In this document: piece after piece, positions 12,746 to 26,923 of the stretch
Layout of the letters: each line of letters opens with the position of its first letter
Numbering within the stretch: the stretch's first letter is position 1
From: Tamarix chinensis
Taxonomy: Eukaryota > Streptophyta > Magnoliopsida > Caryophyllales > Tamaricaceae
DNA: 64,000 bases
Reading direction: 5' to 3'
Assembly: GCA_030549775.1 (NCBI GenBank)
Contig: CM060181.1
Span: 53,760,218 to 53,824,217 of the forward strand
Notes under the pieces: generated by a model
Database searches by the model: none
The model's input: the letters and a program-made list of their open reading frames with translations, nothing else
Told to the model about the DNA's origin: nothing
Position numbers and translations under genes: made by a program

Positions 12746-15700
12746 ATTGTGAGGAAATTTGATATATTTTTTCTATTTTTTTTATAATTTAAATTAAAGA
12801 TAATTAATTTAAAAAATTTATGAAAAAAATTATTGACATCAGCAAACTAGAGAGTGATTTCACCTCAATCACGGAGCAAGTGCTACGGTGACCACGATAC
12901 AATTCTTTACTGTATGATTTTTGTATGTGATTCTCAAGATACAAACCTGAAGGATAATTTGTTAGCATACATCAAGCTAATAATTTACAACATTTTATAT
13001 AAAAAAAATTATATAAAACTAAATACTTAAATCAATCATATAAATCTAAAAAATTATAACTAAATAATATAAATTATAAATTACATATTGAAATTTATAA
13101 AATTTAAGTTGAAAATCATACATATTATATATTATAACTATAAAATCATAAATCATAAATTATAAACAATATAGGATAAATTATAAACTACAATTTATAG
13201 ATACAAAATTACAAAATAAACTTTAAATCATAAATTAGCAGATGTAAATTTTCAATGATGAGTTATAATCATAAAAAATATAATATAATACAATTTATCT
13301 TTTATCAATCATCAATCATAAATTATGGATTTAAAATCATAAAAAAAATTATGAATTAAAAATAAAAATAAAAATATTATATTAGAGAAAAAAAATCAAG
13401 ACTTTAAACCTAAATATTAAAATCTAATATTACAATCAAAATTTTGAAATTAAACATATAATTTTAATTTGAGAGTGACAAATAAAGAATAAAAATACTA
13501 GAAAATAAAAATAATGAAAAATTAGAATAAAAGATCTACAAATAAAGATCAAAATTCAAAAATATATGTAATTATTAAATTAAAAATTAAAAATGTAAAT
13601 TTAAAAAATGAAAATAAAATAAATCATAAGATTTTGAAATTATATATGAGTAAGTAGAAATTAAAAGTAAAAAAAATTAAATGTTGTAATACTAAAAATA
13701 TGAGAAATTAAATAAAATTTTATAATTAGAAATATTTTAGTTCAATTTATCTTTAAAAAAAATGAAATGTTGCAATACTAAAAATATGAAAAATTAAATA
13801 TAATTTTATATTTAGAAAGATTTTAGTTCATTTTTTTTAATAGTAAAAGCACATTGTAAATAAATAATTGAATTATATTAGTGCATAAATTTGAAAGCAT
13901 AAAATTCAAATTAAAAAGGTAAAAAAAAATTGATAAAATGACAGTAACAACCAATGATTACTAGCTAGTTAGATAAATACAATTTAAAGAAAAAAATGAC
14001 TTAAAAATTACCTAATGAAATTGAAAATTATATATATATTCAATATTTGTTAAGTATATTAGATAAATAATTATAAAAATATATATGTGGGTGTGTGTGT
14101 GTGAGTGAAATAACATAATTATAAAAACATAATGTTATTTTAATATAAAAAAATATTTGTAATTGGAATAAAATAGGAATTATTATTTTTGTGTTGAAAC
14201 TCAAAAATTTTATTTCATAATTGGAATAAACCCAAGTATTTGTTTTATATTTGATAAGTATATTCAAATAAGAAAAGTACTTTTGCATAAGTCAAGTTTA
14301 TAACCTGTGGAAAGCACTATTGACATTGTTGATTAACTCTATAATTCTAGTCATTTCCAAGAATAAATCCAACTATGATTTTGTGTTGTAAAGTTGCGAG
14401 TAAGATTGGAAAAGTATAAGTTAAGTCAACCCACCACTTATTGAATTTTGGTTCATTTACCAAATGAGTTTAATGTTAATGTCAAAGTTTGGCTCTTTTA
14501 TTAGACAAGCCAAGTAAACTCAACTCATAAGTTATCTCTAATGTAAAAAAATGCCTTTGTAACCATAGTCTATAACGCAACACATGACCTTCTCTACCTA
14601 CTTGTGAACACTTCTTTACCTTTGACTTGAAGATTTATAACTATGACTGAATCTAATATTAGATGATACATACCACACCTAGAAATTCACAATTATTATG
14701 TCAAAGGTGGGTTTTGAGAATGTAATTGTACTCTTTGTAACCCAAAAATCTAAGGTGTTATCACCTAAGAATGGTTGAAATGGACCTTGAAGGCATAATT
14801 GCTTAGGGGGATCAAGTGTAATTAGCTAGAATATGCTCTGAATCCTCCCAAAAGATAACTTAAGAATGGAAGGTTGACCCTCCTATATAAACAACCTAGT
14901 AACCCCCTTAGGGAACTATATTGGACACATCAATTCCTATCTTGATAATCTCACTCGATTAAGAACTCCTCATTCGATTAAGATTTCCCCCTCTCCAATG
15001 CTACTAAACATAAGCTTAAGATCTCTCTACCATATCAATATTACAAGATATAATTGTAATATCCCATTTTTAAGAATAGTTGTTAAAGTCTTGACCTAGA
15101 TCTTACAATTATACAATATCTAAAAGTCACTAAGTAAACCTTGATCTTAGATAAAATCTTAAAGTTTTAGAATTTTGAGAGTATTTTATGATTCTATGTA
15201 GGAATAGTAAAATCTTAATTCTACATACAAACTATAAATTTTCTTATCTATTTATCTTGAAATACATTTTTTCTATTATTCCCATTATATTTCTTCTCTA
15301 ACTTTAAACCTTAATCCCTATTATTTTTATACATATTATATCTTAAGTACAAACCCATATGAAGGAGGACAAAGCAAGATATTAATATAACAATGTAGCT
15401 AATTTTTGAAAAAAAAAATACATATGAAAGAGTCCAAACTCTGTTCTAAAAATTAAAAACATACATATTGACTTTTTACAATTTTATTTGTTTTTTTATT
15501 TCTATTTGGTTCATAATTATCTTTTTTTGTGTTGTTAGCTTTTTTACTTTATTTTTACGCGTAATATATATACCAATCTTTTTTTTATATGCATACAATT
15601 TTTGTTGTTTTTTAGTTGCTACAGCTTAATTAGTGACCAAAAGAGCTTAAGAATAAATTTTGTTTCTTAAACTATGACATTTTGAAGCATACAAGTATTT

Positions 15701-15900
15701 TTATAGTATTCATAGGATTTTATGATTTGACTCTACAATTTGATTTTGGATGACCTCTATCAATTCTAATAATCTTGCTTTTAATTCCCTTAAAATGTGT
15801 TCAATTATGGTTTAAATGTGTGTTTAATGCTTGGTTTCAAAAGGAATTTGGAAAGGATTTGAAAAATGGAAAAGACATAGTTTCCTGGGAAACTAGTTGA
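12746..15900. other. Very AT-rich unassigned DNA
   Basis: 12770-14290 is extremely AT-rich with recurrent 'ataaattataa' and 'aaattaaaaat' words. A short (GT)n tract lies near 14088-14102. 14290-15900 is less extreme but shows no reading frame, RNA gene or clear element border. 'Ttgtaatatcccattttt' at about 15055 resembles the start of the giant repeat family but lacks the other landmarks. Confidence 0.4.
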
Positions 15901-15940
15901 TTATATATGTGGGGGAGTATCTATTGGATGGTTCATACTT

Positions 15941-18900
15941 TTAAAATGATTTATAAAAACAAGAATAAAATTGAGCCTTTGTTGCACCTCTACCCCTTAC
16001 TTTGGAGATAGATCTCAGGAAATCCTGCCATGATCTATGTCTCTTCCTTTCCTTGCATGCCTTGCTAATGGCATTCCATAGATTATTCACCATTAGACAA
16101 TGGCAGAATAAATGAATAGTACTCTCCTCCTGAGAACAGAAGCTGCATTGAAGATTGATGGATGGAACAAATTTGATTAAGTTATCCTTTTTAGGAAGCC
16201 TTGAGTGTGCAGCCAACTAGAATATGAACTTGTGTTTTGGAGCTGCTAGGTTGCACCAAACTGCTTTCCACCACCCTACTTTAGGAGCTGAATACCTAAT
16301 AGTATCATACACCTCTGCAATTTGGTAGTGATGATCCCTCTACCAATGCTGGAAAATTGGGAGCAGATAAGGTATTAAACCAAAAATACTCTTCAATAGC
16401 CCAGAAGTTGTGTTAGGAAGGTGAAAAGATTCTACTGCCCATCTTTTAATGAAATAGGAATGAACCCATTTAATCCATAAGGCATCCTTCTTCTGACATA
16501 GCTGCCATAAAAGTTTCCCCACAACTACAACATTCTAGATATATAAGTCCATAATACCTAGTCCCCCCTCCTTCTTAGGCAAACAGACCACCTTCCAGGA
16601 TCATAAAGCTCACTTGGTTGGAGAAACCTTCCCTGACCACAGAAAAGCCCTACATAACCCCACAACCTTATGCAAAATCTTCTTGGGCAGTAAAAACAAT
16701 TGGCCCCAATAATTAGCAATGCCAAAAATGACTGATTTCAACAATTGTAATTTGCCTACATAGGATAACAACTTATTAGCCCAATGATGAAGCCTTCTTG
16801 TAATTTTATGAACCAATAGCATCATATCTACTAATTTTAATTTAGAAGCATCCAAAGGGACCCCTAAATATTTGAAAGGAAACCTCCCCTCCTGAAACTG
16901 TAGATGAGATAGAATTGACCTCTTTAAAACCTGGTCTACACCACCAACAAACACACTACTCTTCTCAGGGCTAATATGAAGCCCTGAAGCAGTAGAGAAA
17001 TCAATCAAAATTCCTCTTATAGCCATCACTGAAGCTAAATCAGCTTTACAGAAAACCAATAGATCATCTGCAAAAGCTAGGTTAATAAGATTCAATTTCT
17101 AACATCTAGGATGCCCCTGGAACTCTTCCTTCAACCATAAAGTCTGAAACATCCTATTGAGATATTCCATAACTATAACAAACAAATATAGGGACAATGG
17201 GTCCCCTTACCTTATCCCATTTTTCCCTTTGAAAGGAGTCTGCATAACATTATTGATACATAAAGAATAAGAAACAGAGGAAACATAGGCCATTAGCAGC
17301 TTTACTATATGCAGAGGGAAGTGCATACCAAGCAACACACTCTATATAAATTTCCAGTTTACTGAGTCATATGCTTTCCTCATATCCACCTTAATTATGC
17401 ATCTTAGGGATGAATGCTTCCTATTATACATATGTAATAACTCATGGGATAATAAAACATTGTCTCCAATTCTTCTCCTTTTAATAAAACCAACTTGGGA
17501 GGCATGAATAATATCTGGTAAGACCTTTTGTAATCTACCTACTAAAACTTTTGCCAAGACCTTATACACCACATTGTAGCATGCTATTGGTCTAAAATCG
17601 GCAACCTCATGTGCATCCTCTGATTTTGGAATAAGTAACAACTTTGTATGTCCTAAAAAAGAAGGTACTGCAGTAGTCTGAAAGACCTTCCTTACCAACA
17701 ACCATTAATATTCTCCCAGCACATTCCAGGAGGCCTTATAAAACCCTATAGTAAAACCATCAGGTCCTGGAGCTTTGTATTTCCCTATAGACTAAAGTGC
17801 CTCTTTGATTTCCAGCAAAGAAATAGGTCTAACCAAATCCTGCTGATGCTCCACAGCCAAGGCAGGTCCCTGTAGTAAAACCTCCTCTGAGATAATCTCT
17901 GAAGCCAGGCTCCCATTGCCTAAAAGATCAGAATAGAAAGATACAAAGGCCTTAGAGATTCCATCTAACTCTAAACATCATTAGCCTTCACTGTTCTTTA
18001 TTCTTCTTATAACATTCTGCCTCTGCCTAGCTTTCATTATAGAGAAAAAGAAATGAGAGTTGGAGTCTCCCAAATTCAACCATTTAATGCCTGACTTCTG
18101 CTTTATAAAACTCTATTCACATCTTGCAAAATACTCATACTACTTAAGGCTTATTTTCTCCTCTTCTTGCAATGATATGTTCTGAGGTTGTTGAGCTAGC
18201 AATTCTTGACTCCTTCTCAGCCTTAACCTTGCCTCCTGCACCCTGTAAGAAATGCCTCCAAACTTGTCCTTGTTGAAAGTAGCAAGTTGAGTTTTAATTT
18301 CCCAAAGCTTGGATTTAAAACTCTTTTGAACAGACCCAGCTGGAGTTTGTCTCCATACAATAGCCACCAAAGGAAGATAATTTGGATCCAATGTCCACAT
18401 ATCATAGAACTTAAACTACCTCCTACACTGAAGCCTCCTATCAACCAGGTTGACCACAGCAGGGCTATGATTAGAGAAAAGTGCTTCCAAAAACTGAGCA
18501 TAAGAAAAGGAAAACTTAGTAGACCATGCCAAGTGAACCATTACCTTGTCCAACTTAGCCATAATCAAAATTTCTCCCAAACTTCTATTAGACCAGGTGA
18601 ATTTCAACCTAGGGAAAGCTAAATCATGAATTAAAAGGGAATTACAACAATCTCTAGCATCATTTACATCATTAGAATTGATAACATTACCTTGGAACTT
18701 CTTAGTAGGCTACAAAACCACATTAAAGTCTCCTGACACTACCCAAGGCTCATCCTCTACCTTATGATCATCCGGCCAGTTCCACAAAGACTTTCTACTC
18801 ACCCATGAATTAGAACCATGGACTAAAGTTGCATAAAAGGACATGTTAGAATGAACACCAGCAACAAAGACATGGATAGCTTGCTCACCGCTTGCAAGAA

Positions 18901-19155
18901 GCTGCACATCCCAGACATCTCTATCCTAAATACACCAAATCCTCCCATTAGAATGAGAAGCATAATTATCATATCTCTCCCACTGCTTACCAAGACTTTC
19001 ACAAATACTATTTGCTTTACTACACTTCACCCTTGTTTCAACCAGTCCTATAAAGGTCACTTTATGCACTGATAACCAGTGCTTTAGCTCCTTCTACTTG
19101 TAGGCCTTATTCAAGCCCCTTACATTCCAAGCTCCTATAATTACCAAGATCCAAA
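15941..19155 (-). pseudogene. LINE ORF2: AP-like endonuclease, reverse transcriptase, zf-RVT; broken
   Basis: Relatives nick DNA and copy the LINE RNA at the nick. Endonuclease blocks, read leftward from about 19150, are 'WNVRGLN', 'GLVETRVK' (with the catalytic Glu), 'VVSGDFNVVL' (about 18710-18760) and a C-terminal 'KLDKVMVH..W'. The usual SDHSP reads SNHSP, a likely loss of a catalytic Asp. Reverse transcriptase blocks are 'LLIPKSEDA', 'DFRPIACYNVVYK', 'QVGFIKRRRIGDN' and 'VDMRKAYDSVNW' (17701-17342), then 'LAFADDLLVF' with the FADD active site (about 17075-17046) and 'KYLGVPL'. The zf-RVT region at 16216-15941 keeps 'CSFCSQEESTIHLFCHC'. Stops and shifts occur between blocks, so it cannot make one polyprotein. 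Confidence 0.88.
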
Positions 19156-19289
19156 GAAGAATGTGGAGGAGTAGACGCCCCCAAAACTAAATCACCATTA
19201 TCCTTTGAAACCACTGCCTACAGGATATCATCAACATCATCACCTCCCCAGGCACTCAAATCTATTACTAGATCTTTCATCAACCATTT

Positions 19290-20602
19290 TCTCTTTTTCC
19301 TTTCAAAGAGCTTTTCTGCAACCTAGTCTCACTAACTGGAGACTTGGAGCATCCCTCACCATTGGAGTTCTCTAAAATCTGACAAACCCCTACATTCCTT
19401 GAACTCACTAGCACTGCCTTCTCCACCTTGTTCTGAGAAACTATAATCTCTGTTTGGACTTTTCTCCACTACTTAACCTCCTGACCAGGATTGAAATTAC
19501 CCTCGGTCTGTTTAGGAAGACCAGTAGAATGCATATGGAAAGTTGAAGATTTCCTACATTTCTCTGCAAAATGACCTGCTTCATGAAAAAACTCGCAAAA
19601 AGTAGGTCTCCATTCATACAAAATCTTCTAGGACACAATTTCACCCTCAGGATCCACAAGGTCCATAGACTCCACAAGTTTTTTCGAGACATCCACCTCA
19701 ACCAGCATATGTGCATGGGAAATTCTTTCTCCCGTAGAGGTGGTACCATTCAAAAAAAAAGGTCTACCCACATCACTTCCAATCCGACTCAAAGAATCAA
19801 CATCCTAATATTCCAAAGGCAGATTCACTAACTTCACCCATAATGGCATGAATTGAAATTTCTCCTTGGTAAACCGAAACCTTTGATGCCACTCCTTTAG
19901 AAAGAATGGGCGATTAAGGAAAGACCAATAAGGCTTAGACAAGACCCAATCCCCATCCTCCTTTGAATCAAATTTGAACATAACAAAACCTTGATCATGC
20001 ATCAAAGCCTTTGGTTCTTTCAAACAAGACTAGTTCCTTTTGACATAGCCGATCATTTGACCCAAAGAAGGTCTTAAAACAATGATATACCCAATGATCG
20101 GCCATTTCCAATCCTTATAGTTTTGCTCGACCTTATCCTTCTACAAACTAACTTGAATTTTGTCTCTTGCAATCACTGGCAGCATATAGCAAAGGGTAGA
20201 TCCTCTGGTTGGAATCCTATTACCTAAAACCTTATCCTTCCATGATACCTGTTGAGCCGGTGAACCGTCTTGAGGACCAGGCCATAATTCACCCTTAATC
20301 CTATGATTTTCAACCAAACCAAGAACATTGATCACCCCTTCTTCCATCCCTGGACCCTCGCCAACCCCCTTAAGAGTCGATGATTCAACCCTATTTATGG
20401 GACTGTGATCGACGTCCACCCCTACATGTTCCATGCATGCACTGACAACCTACTTTGAAACTGAGTCCAAACCCTCGACTACCTTTGCAACCGTTCCAAT
20501 ATTATTAGACAGTGAATCCCCAAAACCAACAGACTTATCTGAACTCCCCAACACCATCTTCTTCTTCTTAGCCAAAGCCACAATGCTCCTCGTTCGAGCC
20601 AT
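19290..20602 (-). pseudogene. LINE ORF1-like gag protein (DUF4283 plus zinc knuckle), broken
   Basis: The product of intact relatives coats the LINE RNA. From the ATG at 20602-20600 the frame starts with a basic, lysine-rich N terminus and soon hits a stop. At 20023-19805 lies the DUF4283 signature (MFKFDSKEDGDWVL, then PLWVKLVNLPLEY). Near 19640-19550 there is a zf-CCHC_4-like stretch with C, H and C of the knuckle retained in 'CEFFHEAGHFAEKC', but the second cysteine appears replaced by phenylalanine. Several in-frame stops and at least one frame change separate these blocks. It precedes the ORF2 region in the same orientation. The domain assignment is by recognition, not search. Confidence 0.8.
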
Positions 20603-20640
20603 GGAGGAGAGAGGAGAGAGTGTCTAGGGTTTACTGTTAT

Positions 20641-23600
20641 TATGTAAAAAGTAAAAATAATTTTGCTATTAACCATAGGCCATTTTTTAGGCATATTAGT
20701 TATTTTAATTTTATTTAAGTATGCTATTAGAGAGATATTAGGGTACATGTTCTTGTGCATCAATTTAATGTAAAATATGAAAAATAATAAGTGTGTATTA
20801 TATGGTGGGCTTGACCAAAGGGATTTTTGGTCACTTTGGTTCATTTCAAAAAAAAATTATATTATGCCATTACATTACCCATGATTTTTAGATAAACATT
20901 CATATATAACATGTGTTGGTTTTAAAGTGTTTTAGGGTTTCTATAGAAAATTATAAGGGAAAACTTGTCCCTTCATATTATAATGGAACTTTTAGAGTTA
21001 TAAGTGAATTTTTATGAGAAAACAAGATAGGTGTCTTTTGATGACAAAATAAATTATGTATAATAAATGTATTTTATGGAGCATAATTGATATTTAAGTG
21101 TGAAGGACTTTTGGAGTGAATATGGGCATCATAAGATATAAAGGGCACTTTGGATATATAGGAAAATATAATATTAATATTTAATGTGTTATTTTATGAA
21201 AATAATTTTTGTTAAGTGTTAATCAAAGTTAACACAACTTGGCATTAAAATGGGATAAATAATCCTAGTGGTACTTTTGTCATTTTGATGCAAGAGCAAA
21301 CACTCAAGAATTGACATTCATAATTATGGAACCAATTGTTCTTCATTTAGAAAGGATCTCCCACAAAATTGAAGATAAAATGATGGTTATATTACTAGTA
21401 ATAGATGAAACGTACCATACAAGCTACTAGGTGTATACGTGCATGTGCATGGAATGCATGGAGTGTATGGCCATGTGCATGGGGAGAAAATGTGCAACTT
21501 GGATGTGTATAATTATTGATATATCCAATTAGTTAATTAAGTCACAGGGTTGGATATTAGTTGAAGCATAAAGTTAGCATAAAGAGCATAAAGTAGTATA
21601 ATATATTTTTATCTTGGTATCTTTTGAATTATGCTTTTTAGCTAAATGGTAGATTGGCTATATGAAGCCATTGAAGTCACGATTAGAAGTAGCTGATGAT
21701 CAAGTCCTGAAGTTGAATGCAATTTGAATTCTATGTGAGTTCAATTCAAGCTTAATCATATCTATGTGAACGATTAATCTTGAAACCCTTAATCTCTTTG
21801 TCTATGTGAATTAGAGATTAAGTTTTATCTTTTATACTCTCCATAATCCATGTTTTTTTTCTATCCATTACCATCATCCCAACATCACCCAAAATTAAAG
21901 ACTAATTGAAATCCTAAACCGGTTCTACCATTCGAAACCCTAACCCTAAAATTCAAACCATAACCTAACCCTAACCTCAATTTCAAAGATAAACCCTAAC
22001 CCTAACCCACAAAATCATCTTTCATTAAACCATAATCTTCAAATCCTCATCATCACGAACACATCATTGTCGAATCAACATCATAATCATCTCATCGTCA
22101 TCATTATTCACCCATCACCACCAAATCATATTCATCATCATCATTAATTTACCTTATTCGAATATCTTTATCATCCATCCATTATTTTTGAAGCTTCTTC
22201 TTATTAATCTCAACATAACCAAGCATTAATATCACATAATTGAGAATTTCATACTCACACACACATCACATTTACTACGATTGAAAAAGTATTTCCAAGT
22301 TTTGTTTAGGTCTCTAATTACTTTTGATAAAGTGTTTAAGTGCTTTCTTTATTTGGTAAATAAATGAATTAAAATGAAATTTCTATAATATAATAAAAAA
22401 ATTAGGATTTTCACACAAAAAATTTTTATTTTTCCAAGAGTTGATGTATTATGTGTATCGTTGAACATTAGAAGTAATTCTTAGTATTCTAAGCTAATAT
22501 AAGTATTGGTATGGATTTATCTTAAATTATGAAAAGTGTTGGTGTTTGGTTGATAATGTGAACAATGTTAGCCCTTAGTTGTTAATGGGAATAGTATTTG
22601 AATTTGATGGCAAATGAATGGTGTTAGTGCCTTGATCCCTTATATATCTAATGATGGACTATAATAATCCAAAATATTCTTGGAGATGATGAATATGTGA
22701 AGGTGATTATGTGGGTCTTGTGTTTCATGGTGGTTCTAATCCTATAAAAAAATATTAATGCTTAAAGTGAAATAACACTTGAACTAAGACCTATACAATC
22801 TATCTCGGGATGACTTCTATGTTAAGTTTGTCCTTCATGTCATTTGCATGTTTTCCATTTTGACTTAGTTTACCTTTAGGGGACGGAGATATCGTATATT
22901 GACTTTATAGGCTCTAAGTATAAAAAATAAGTGAATTTTGGGATTCAAAGTTTTGGTTATCTTTTGAGTGCATGAAAAACAAATCTTAATTATATACTGT
23001 AATATTATTTTAACAAGACATATGGTTGTTGTTTGAGCACCAGTAAATTTAATATTGTTCTAACATGAGGTTAGTTGAGTCTTCTTCCTCATAGGGGATA
23101 ATAATGGAACTTTTGTAATCAACTATAATGAATATAATAATTTACTTGTTCTAAGTATGGATTGTAGCTTGAACATTGTCTTTTGGAACATATTTTCACT
23201 ATCTTATATTTTCTTGCACGTTAGTTAAATCATATGGTATCACACCATGTATATAATGTAATATCATATACTTTGGCTTTGTGTCTTATGATCACATTCT
23301 CTTATTTGTTATTGTTATTGTATTTACCATGTTATCACATGCTTAATATTTTATGATCATATAAATTGTCTTATGTGTAGTATGATCATCTTTATATCAT
23401 ATTATATTACTCGGTATATTGCATATTGATAATACACCATTTTAGATGATGTGATGTAAGACTTAATCAATGATCTCGATGATTTTGATGATGTACCTAT
23501 AGAATATTAACGACTTTGAGATTGGAACAAAGAGTTATAACTATTCTAGATTTTCACATGTTGTATTTATAGCTTTCTAGATATCTCTTTTGGAATTTTA

Positions 23601-25373
23601 GTTTCATTGTATATTTCCTGTCACTCTACATTTTGTTGTGTTTGTACTTGGAGTTGATCTTCATCCTATTAGTACTTCAATTTATCTTCATGACTATTCC
23701 ACTATTTTATCTTTCTTATGCTTTATTTTTATTGATGTTTATAAAGTTTTAGTCATATGCTAGTATGAGAATGCTACATTATCTAAATTTGTATTAAGTG
23801 TGGTTGTAAAACTATCTAAATTTGTATTTTCATTAGGGGCATTTCATGTGTCTCCATTAACGATCAAGTTGTATGATCATTGCATCAATATCTACTCGAT
23901 GATTCATCCCCTCAAGTGTAAGTCAAAACAACACTGCTCACTGTGAGCTTAAAGATATTCTATTTTTTATATCTTCGTTGTAAGATCATCTTCCTTTTCT
24001 CTATGATCTTCATCATATCAGATTTCATGTGAACAACATAACCAAGCCATCCAATCTTATTTAGGCAATAAGATTGTGACTAAACTTCAAATCCTCCCAT
24101 CATGGGACTTGATGCTAATATATTATATTTCTTCTACTTTAACTTCCTCTCCATTAGCTAAAGGCCTTGATTTCTAATTATAAGGCTCCAAGAAGTTAAA
24201 CCAATCAACTAGACAATATATATGTTGATAACATTGCAAGTCCAAAATCTAGTCCTCTTTCCACGCATCAACTCCTTCCACCCAGAACATCCTTTTAATC
24301 CACAATATCAATTATAGTTTCGACTCAGTGTTTCTCCATAAAACTTCTTTGTAATCTAAACATTTCACCTTGATATGTCCCACCCACTACAATAAAAGCA
24401 CCTATTTTTGTTTTTTTTTGTCAGATTTTTCCTTACTTTTTAACTTGGAATGCCACCTAGACCAGAAAAATTCACTAAAGTATATCTCTTGAATTGTCAA
24501 TGCTTCTATCTCAAGTAAAATCAGAATGGTCTCATCTAAAGAAATTGCCTTCTATTAAATCAAGAAACTCGTCACCACCAAATTATAGGAGAGAAGCCAT
24601 AAGCAAAAAAGGGAAAAAACTTTATTATTTTCTAGATGACTCATCTAAACTCTTCAACTATGTGATGAGTTCATTGAATAAATTAAGAGGGCCTCACAAG
24701 TTATCTTCTTCTATCATATCAAACAAGAAAATGTCTTTCAAGAACAACTTGCTTGCCAGTAACCTTGACGCATACATTTATGCTAGCTACTCATATAGAT
24801 ATTTTGGATCCATTACTAATGACTTATATTAGACTCCTTTAAACAAACAAATGGAAAATTTTCAAATGAATAAAAGATAATAAAAAATAGAACATGATTT
24901 GAAGTCACTTTGAAAATAAAATTGCCATGGAGTAAACTAAAACAATACATACAATGCTAAAAGGCACTCCAATTTTTTCTCTATTACACCACATGCTTCT
25001 TGTTATGTTACAAAACCATGATGCCCTATATTTGCAAATACGTCACCCCTATGTTTCACTATGGAGACACCTCTTTTCTTTCATCATCTGTCACACCGGG
25101 CTTGATTCTAATAATACAAATTTGTTCAATTGTTAACATAATTCATTTATGCATAAAAAAAATTAGTTGATCATTAGAGTATATATAGTGGAAAACCTTA
25201 TCTTTTTAATTTAATTATACACGAGTCATAAATGTATATAACATAATCTTTACTTCAAATTAATTGTCGTGAATTCATTTAATCAACACCACTTATATAT
25301 AACAAGATACTTATAAATGATATAAAATGAGCATATAGACAAGTTTAGACAAGTTTTAAATGATTTTCTAATT
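20641..25373. other. Unassigned AT-rich DNA between LINE and CACTA element
   Basis: No gene or element border is supported. 20880-21300 has 'gggcactttgg' and 'ggtacttttgtcattttgatg' phrases that faintly recall the TTACC-array of the giant repeat family in reverse. 22030-22145 is rich in CAT/ATC triplets. 24494-24832 holds a 112-codon frame of basic, serine-rich composition that I do not recognise. It has no intron context or neighbour that would argue for a gene. Confidence 0.4.
21916..22012. repeat. Interstitial telomere-like CCCTAA stretch
   Basis: Scattered 'aaccctaaccctaa' units, mostly six-base CCCTAA rather than the canonical seven-base plant CCCTAAA, interrupted by unrelated bases. 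Such short interstitial runs are common in plant introns and repeats and do not imply a chromosome end. Confidence 0.6.
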
Positions 25374-25394
25374 AGTCACTACTACGAAAACGGG

Positions 25395-25735
25395 TTATAA
25401 TAACGTGACATTAATAACGGTATTTCGAAAACCGTTGTCAAACGCGTGAAAATTAATCGGCGGAAAGTTTTGATAACGGTTATATTTAAAAACCGTTATT
25501 AAAAGGTAATGTTAAAATTTGGACGGATGTTTTAATAACAGTTTCAGGTAAACAGTTATTAAAAGTATATTTAATAACGGTTCATATTAGAACCGTTGTC
25601 AAAAGTCAAAAACTTTTAATAACGGTTACTGGAAGAACCGTTATTAAAAGATGTTTTAATAACGGTTCCTCAGAGAACCGTTATTAAATCCTCTTTTTAA
25701 TAGCAGTTCTCTCAGGAACCGTTATTAAAACCCCA
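25395..25735. repeat. CACTA left subterminal palindromic array
   Basis: About seven units in which 'taataacggtt' is followed after a short spacer by its inverse 'aaccgttatta'. In CACTA elements subterminal repeats are binding sites for the TNPA-type protein. Here each unit is itself a short fold-back. Confidence 0.9.
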
Positions 25736-25739
25736 AAAT

Positions 25740-26318
25740 CAAACTTATATTTCGTTCAGTTCTATTTCGTGCCAAAATTTTCAGACTCTCTGCACCTTCG
25801 TTCTCTTGCTCTCCTTCTCCTTGCAAACCCTCGCACGACCACACCGGCTCCTCTCAAGTAAAGGAAACCCTCGCACCGCCAACTCTCCACCACGCCTCCG
25901 CCATTGCCGGCTCTGCATGTGAGTGCTGTCATTGTTTCAAAGCTAGCTAGCACTTGCACCTTCATCCTCTGTCGTGTTTGAAGCCCTTGCCTCTCTCAAC
26001 ATTCTCACCGTCGTGTTTGTAGCTAGCTCACTTTATGTATGTGTTTGTTCTTCTTCTCGTAACATTTTATCTACTTATATATAAATGCATGCATGTTGGT
26101 ACAGGGTTTCGTTTGTTTGTTATTGAAAGATTGTGGTTTGTCGTTTGAAAATGGGTTGTTTAATGTATTGGCTGAAAATTTTGCTGTTTTTTGTTGAATT
26201 TGTTGCGTTATTGTTATATATTAACAAATGCATGTGTTGGCCGAGACCTTTACATATATATATATATATATAATATGAATGTGAGTGTAGAATTATATAC
26301 ATTTTCACTCATAAAAAC

Positions 26319-26352
<34 letters not shown>

Positions 26353-26531
26353 TTTTCATTAATAAGTATAGGAGACTAGCAATAAGATATAGGAAATGTC
26401 ATATAATGAAATGCAAATATATTTTACATATGCATATGTTAATGATTGCTATTTGATGAGGATTAAATAGACATAGAGAATAAGGAATATATAAAAGTGA
26501 ATAATTAAATAGAGAGAAATAATTGTGTATG

Positions 26532-26564
<33 letters not shown>

Positions 26565-26920
26565 TGATTTATATATTATGCTTTAATTACATTTAGCTAG
26601 GTTTAGGGATTAGGTTTTTTTTTTGTGGTTTAGGGTTAGGTTTTATTATAATAAATTATGGTTAATTAGCTACGGTTAGGGTTAGGGTTTATCGTTTATT
26701 ATGGTTAATTATGGTTAATTAGGGTTAGGGTTAGGGTTAGTATTAATATCTTTTTGGAAACGTGTTAACATGATTCGTATATATATATATATATATAGAA
26801 TAGCATGATACATTTGAGATTAATTCTTTCTAAGCATGATTCGTATCGATAATATAATGGTACATTATTATGCTCAATACATAACATTCTAACATAATTT
26901 ATTTATTTATTTTTTGTAGA
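25740..26920 (+). promoter_or_regulatory. Probable CACTA 5' leader and first intron
   Basis: After the left array comes a pyrimidine-rich, more GC-rich stretch (25765-26000) of leader type. A plausible donor follows near 25918, and a strong plant-type acceptor ('ttttttgtag') ends at about 26920, just before the ATG at 26924. The inferred intron holds the microsatellites at 26256-26272, 26328-26352, 26531-26563 and 26778-26798 and 'ggttagggtt' runs at 26675-26735. No TATA box can be fixed with confidence. Confidence 0.45.
26531..26563. repeat. (TAA)n microsatellite
   Basis: About eleven uninterrupted TAA units in the inferred first intron of the CACTA gene. (TA)n and (AC)n tracts lie close by at 26256-26272 and 26328-26352. 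Confidence 0.9.
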
Positions 26921-26923
26921 GAT

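Larger units (their letters stand above)
15900..20640 (-). mobile_element. Decayed L1-type LINE retrotransposon
   Basis: On the minus strand an ORF1-like nucleic-acid-binding protein is followed by an ORF2-like endonuclease, reverse transcriptase and C-terminal zinc-binding region, the order of plant L1 LINEs. Frames are broken by many stops and shifts, so the copy is dead. Both borders are approximate: I see no clear poly(A) tail at the low-coordinate end and no target duplication. Because the ORF1 start is present, the copy seems close to full length at its 5' side. Individual parts are listed separately. Confidence 0.88.

Noticed and set aside
15055..15130. Possible start of another giant repeat copy (TGTAATATCCC)
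   Set aside because: The stem partner and 'gaagc' landmark are missing, and no later module is seen in the expected order.
21916..22012. Telomere-like repeats as a chromosome end or fusion point
   Set aside because: Too short, mostly six-base units and interrupted; such runs are common inside plant chromosomes.
24494..24832. 112-codon plus-strand frame
   Set aside because: Basic and serine-rich, but without domain, splice context or neighbours. Length is within what AT-rich DNA gives by chance over a window this size.
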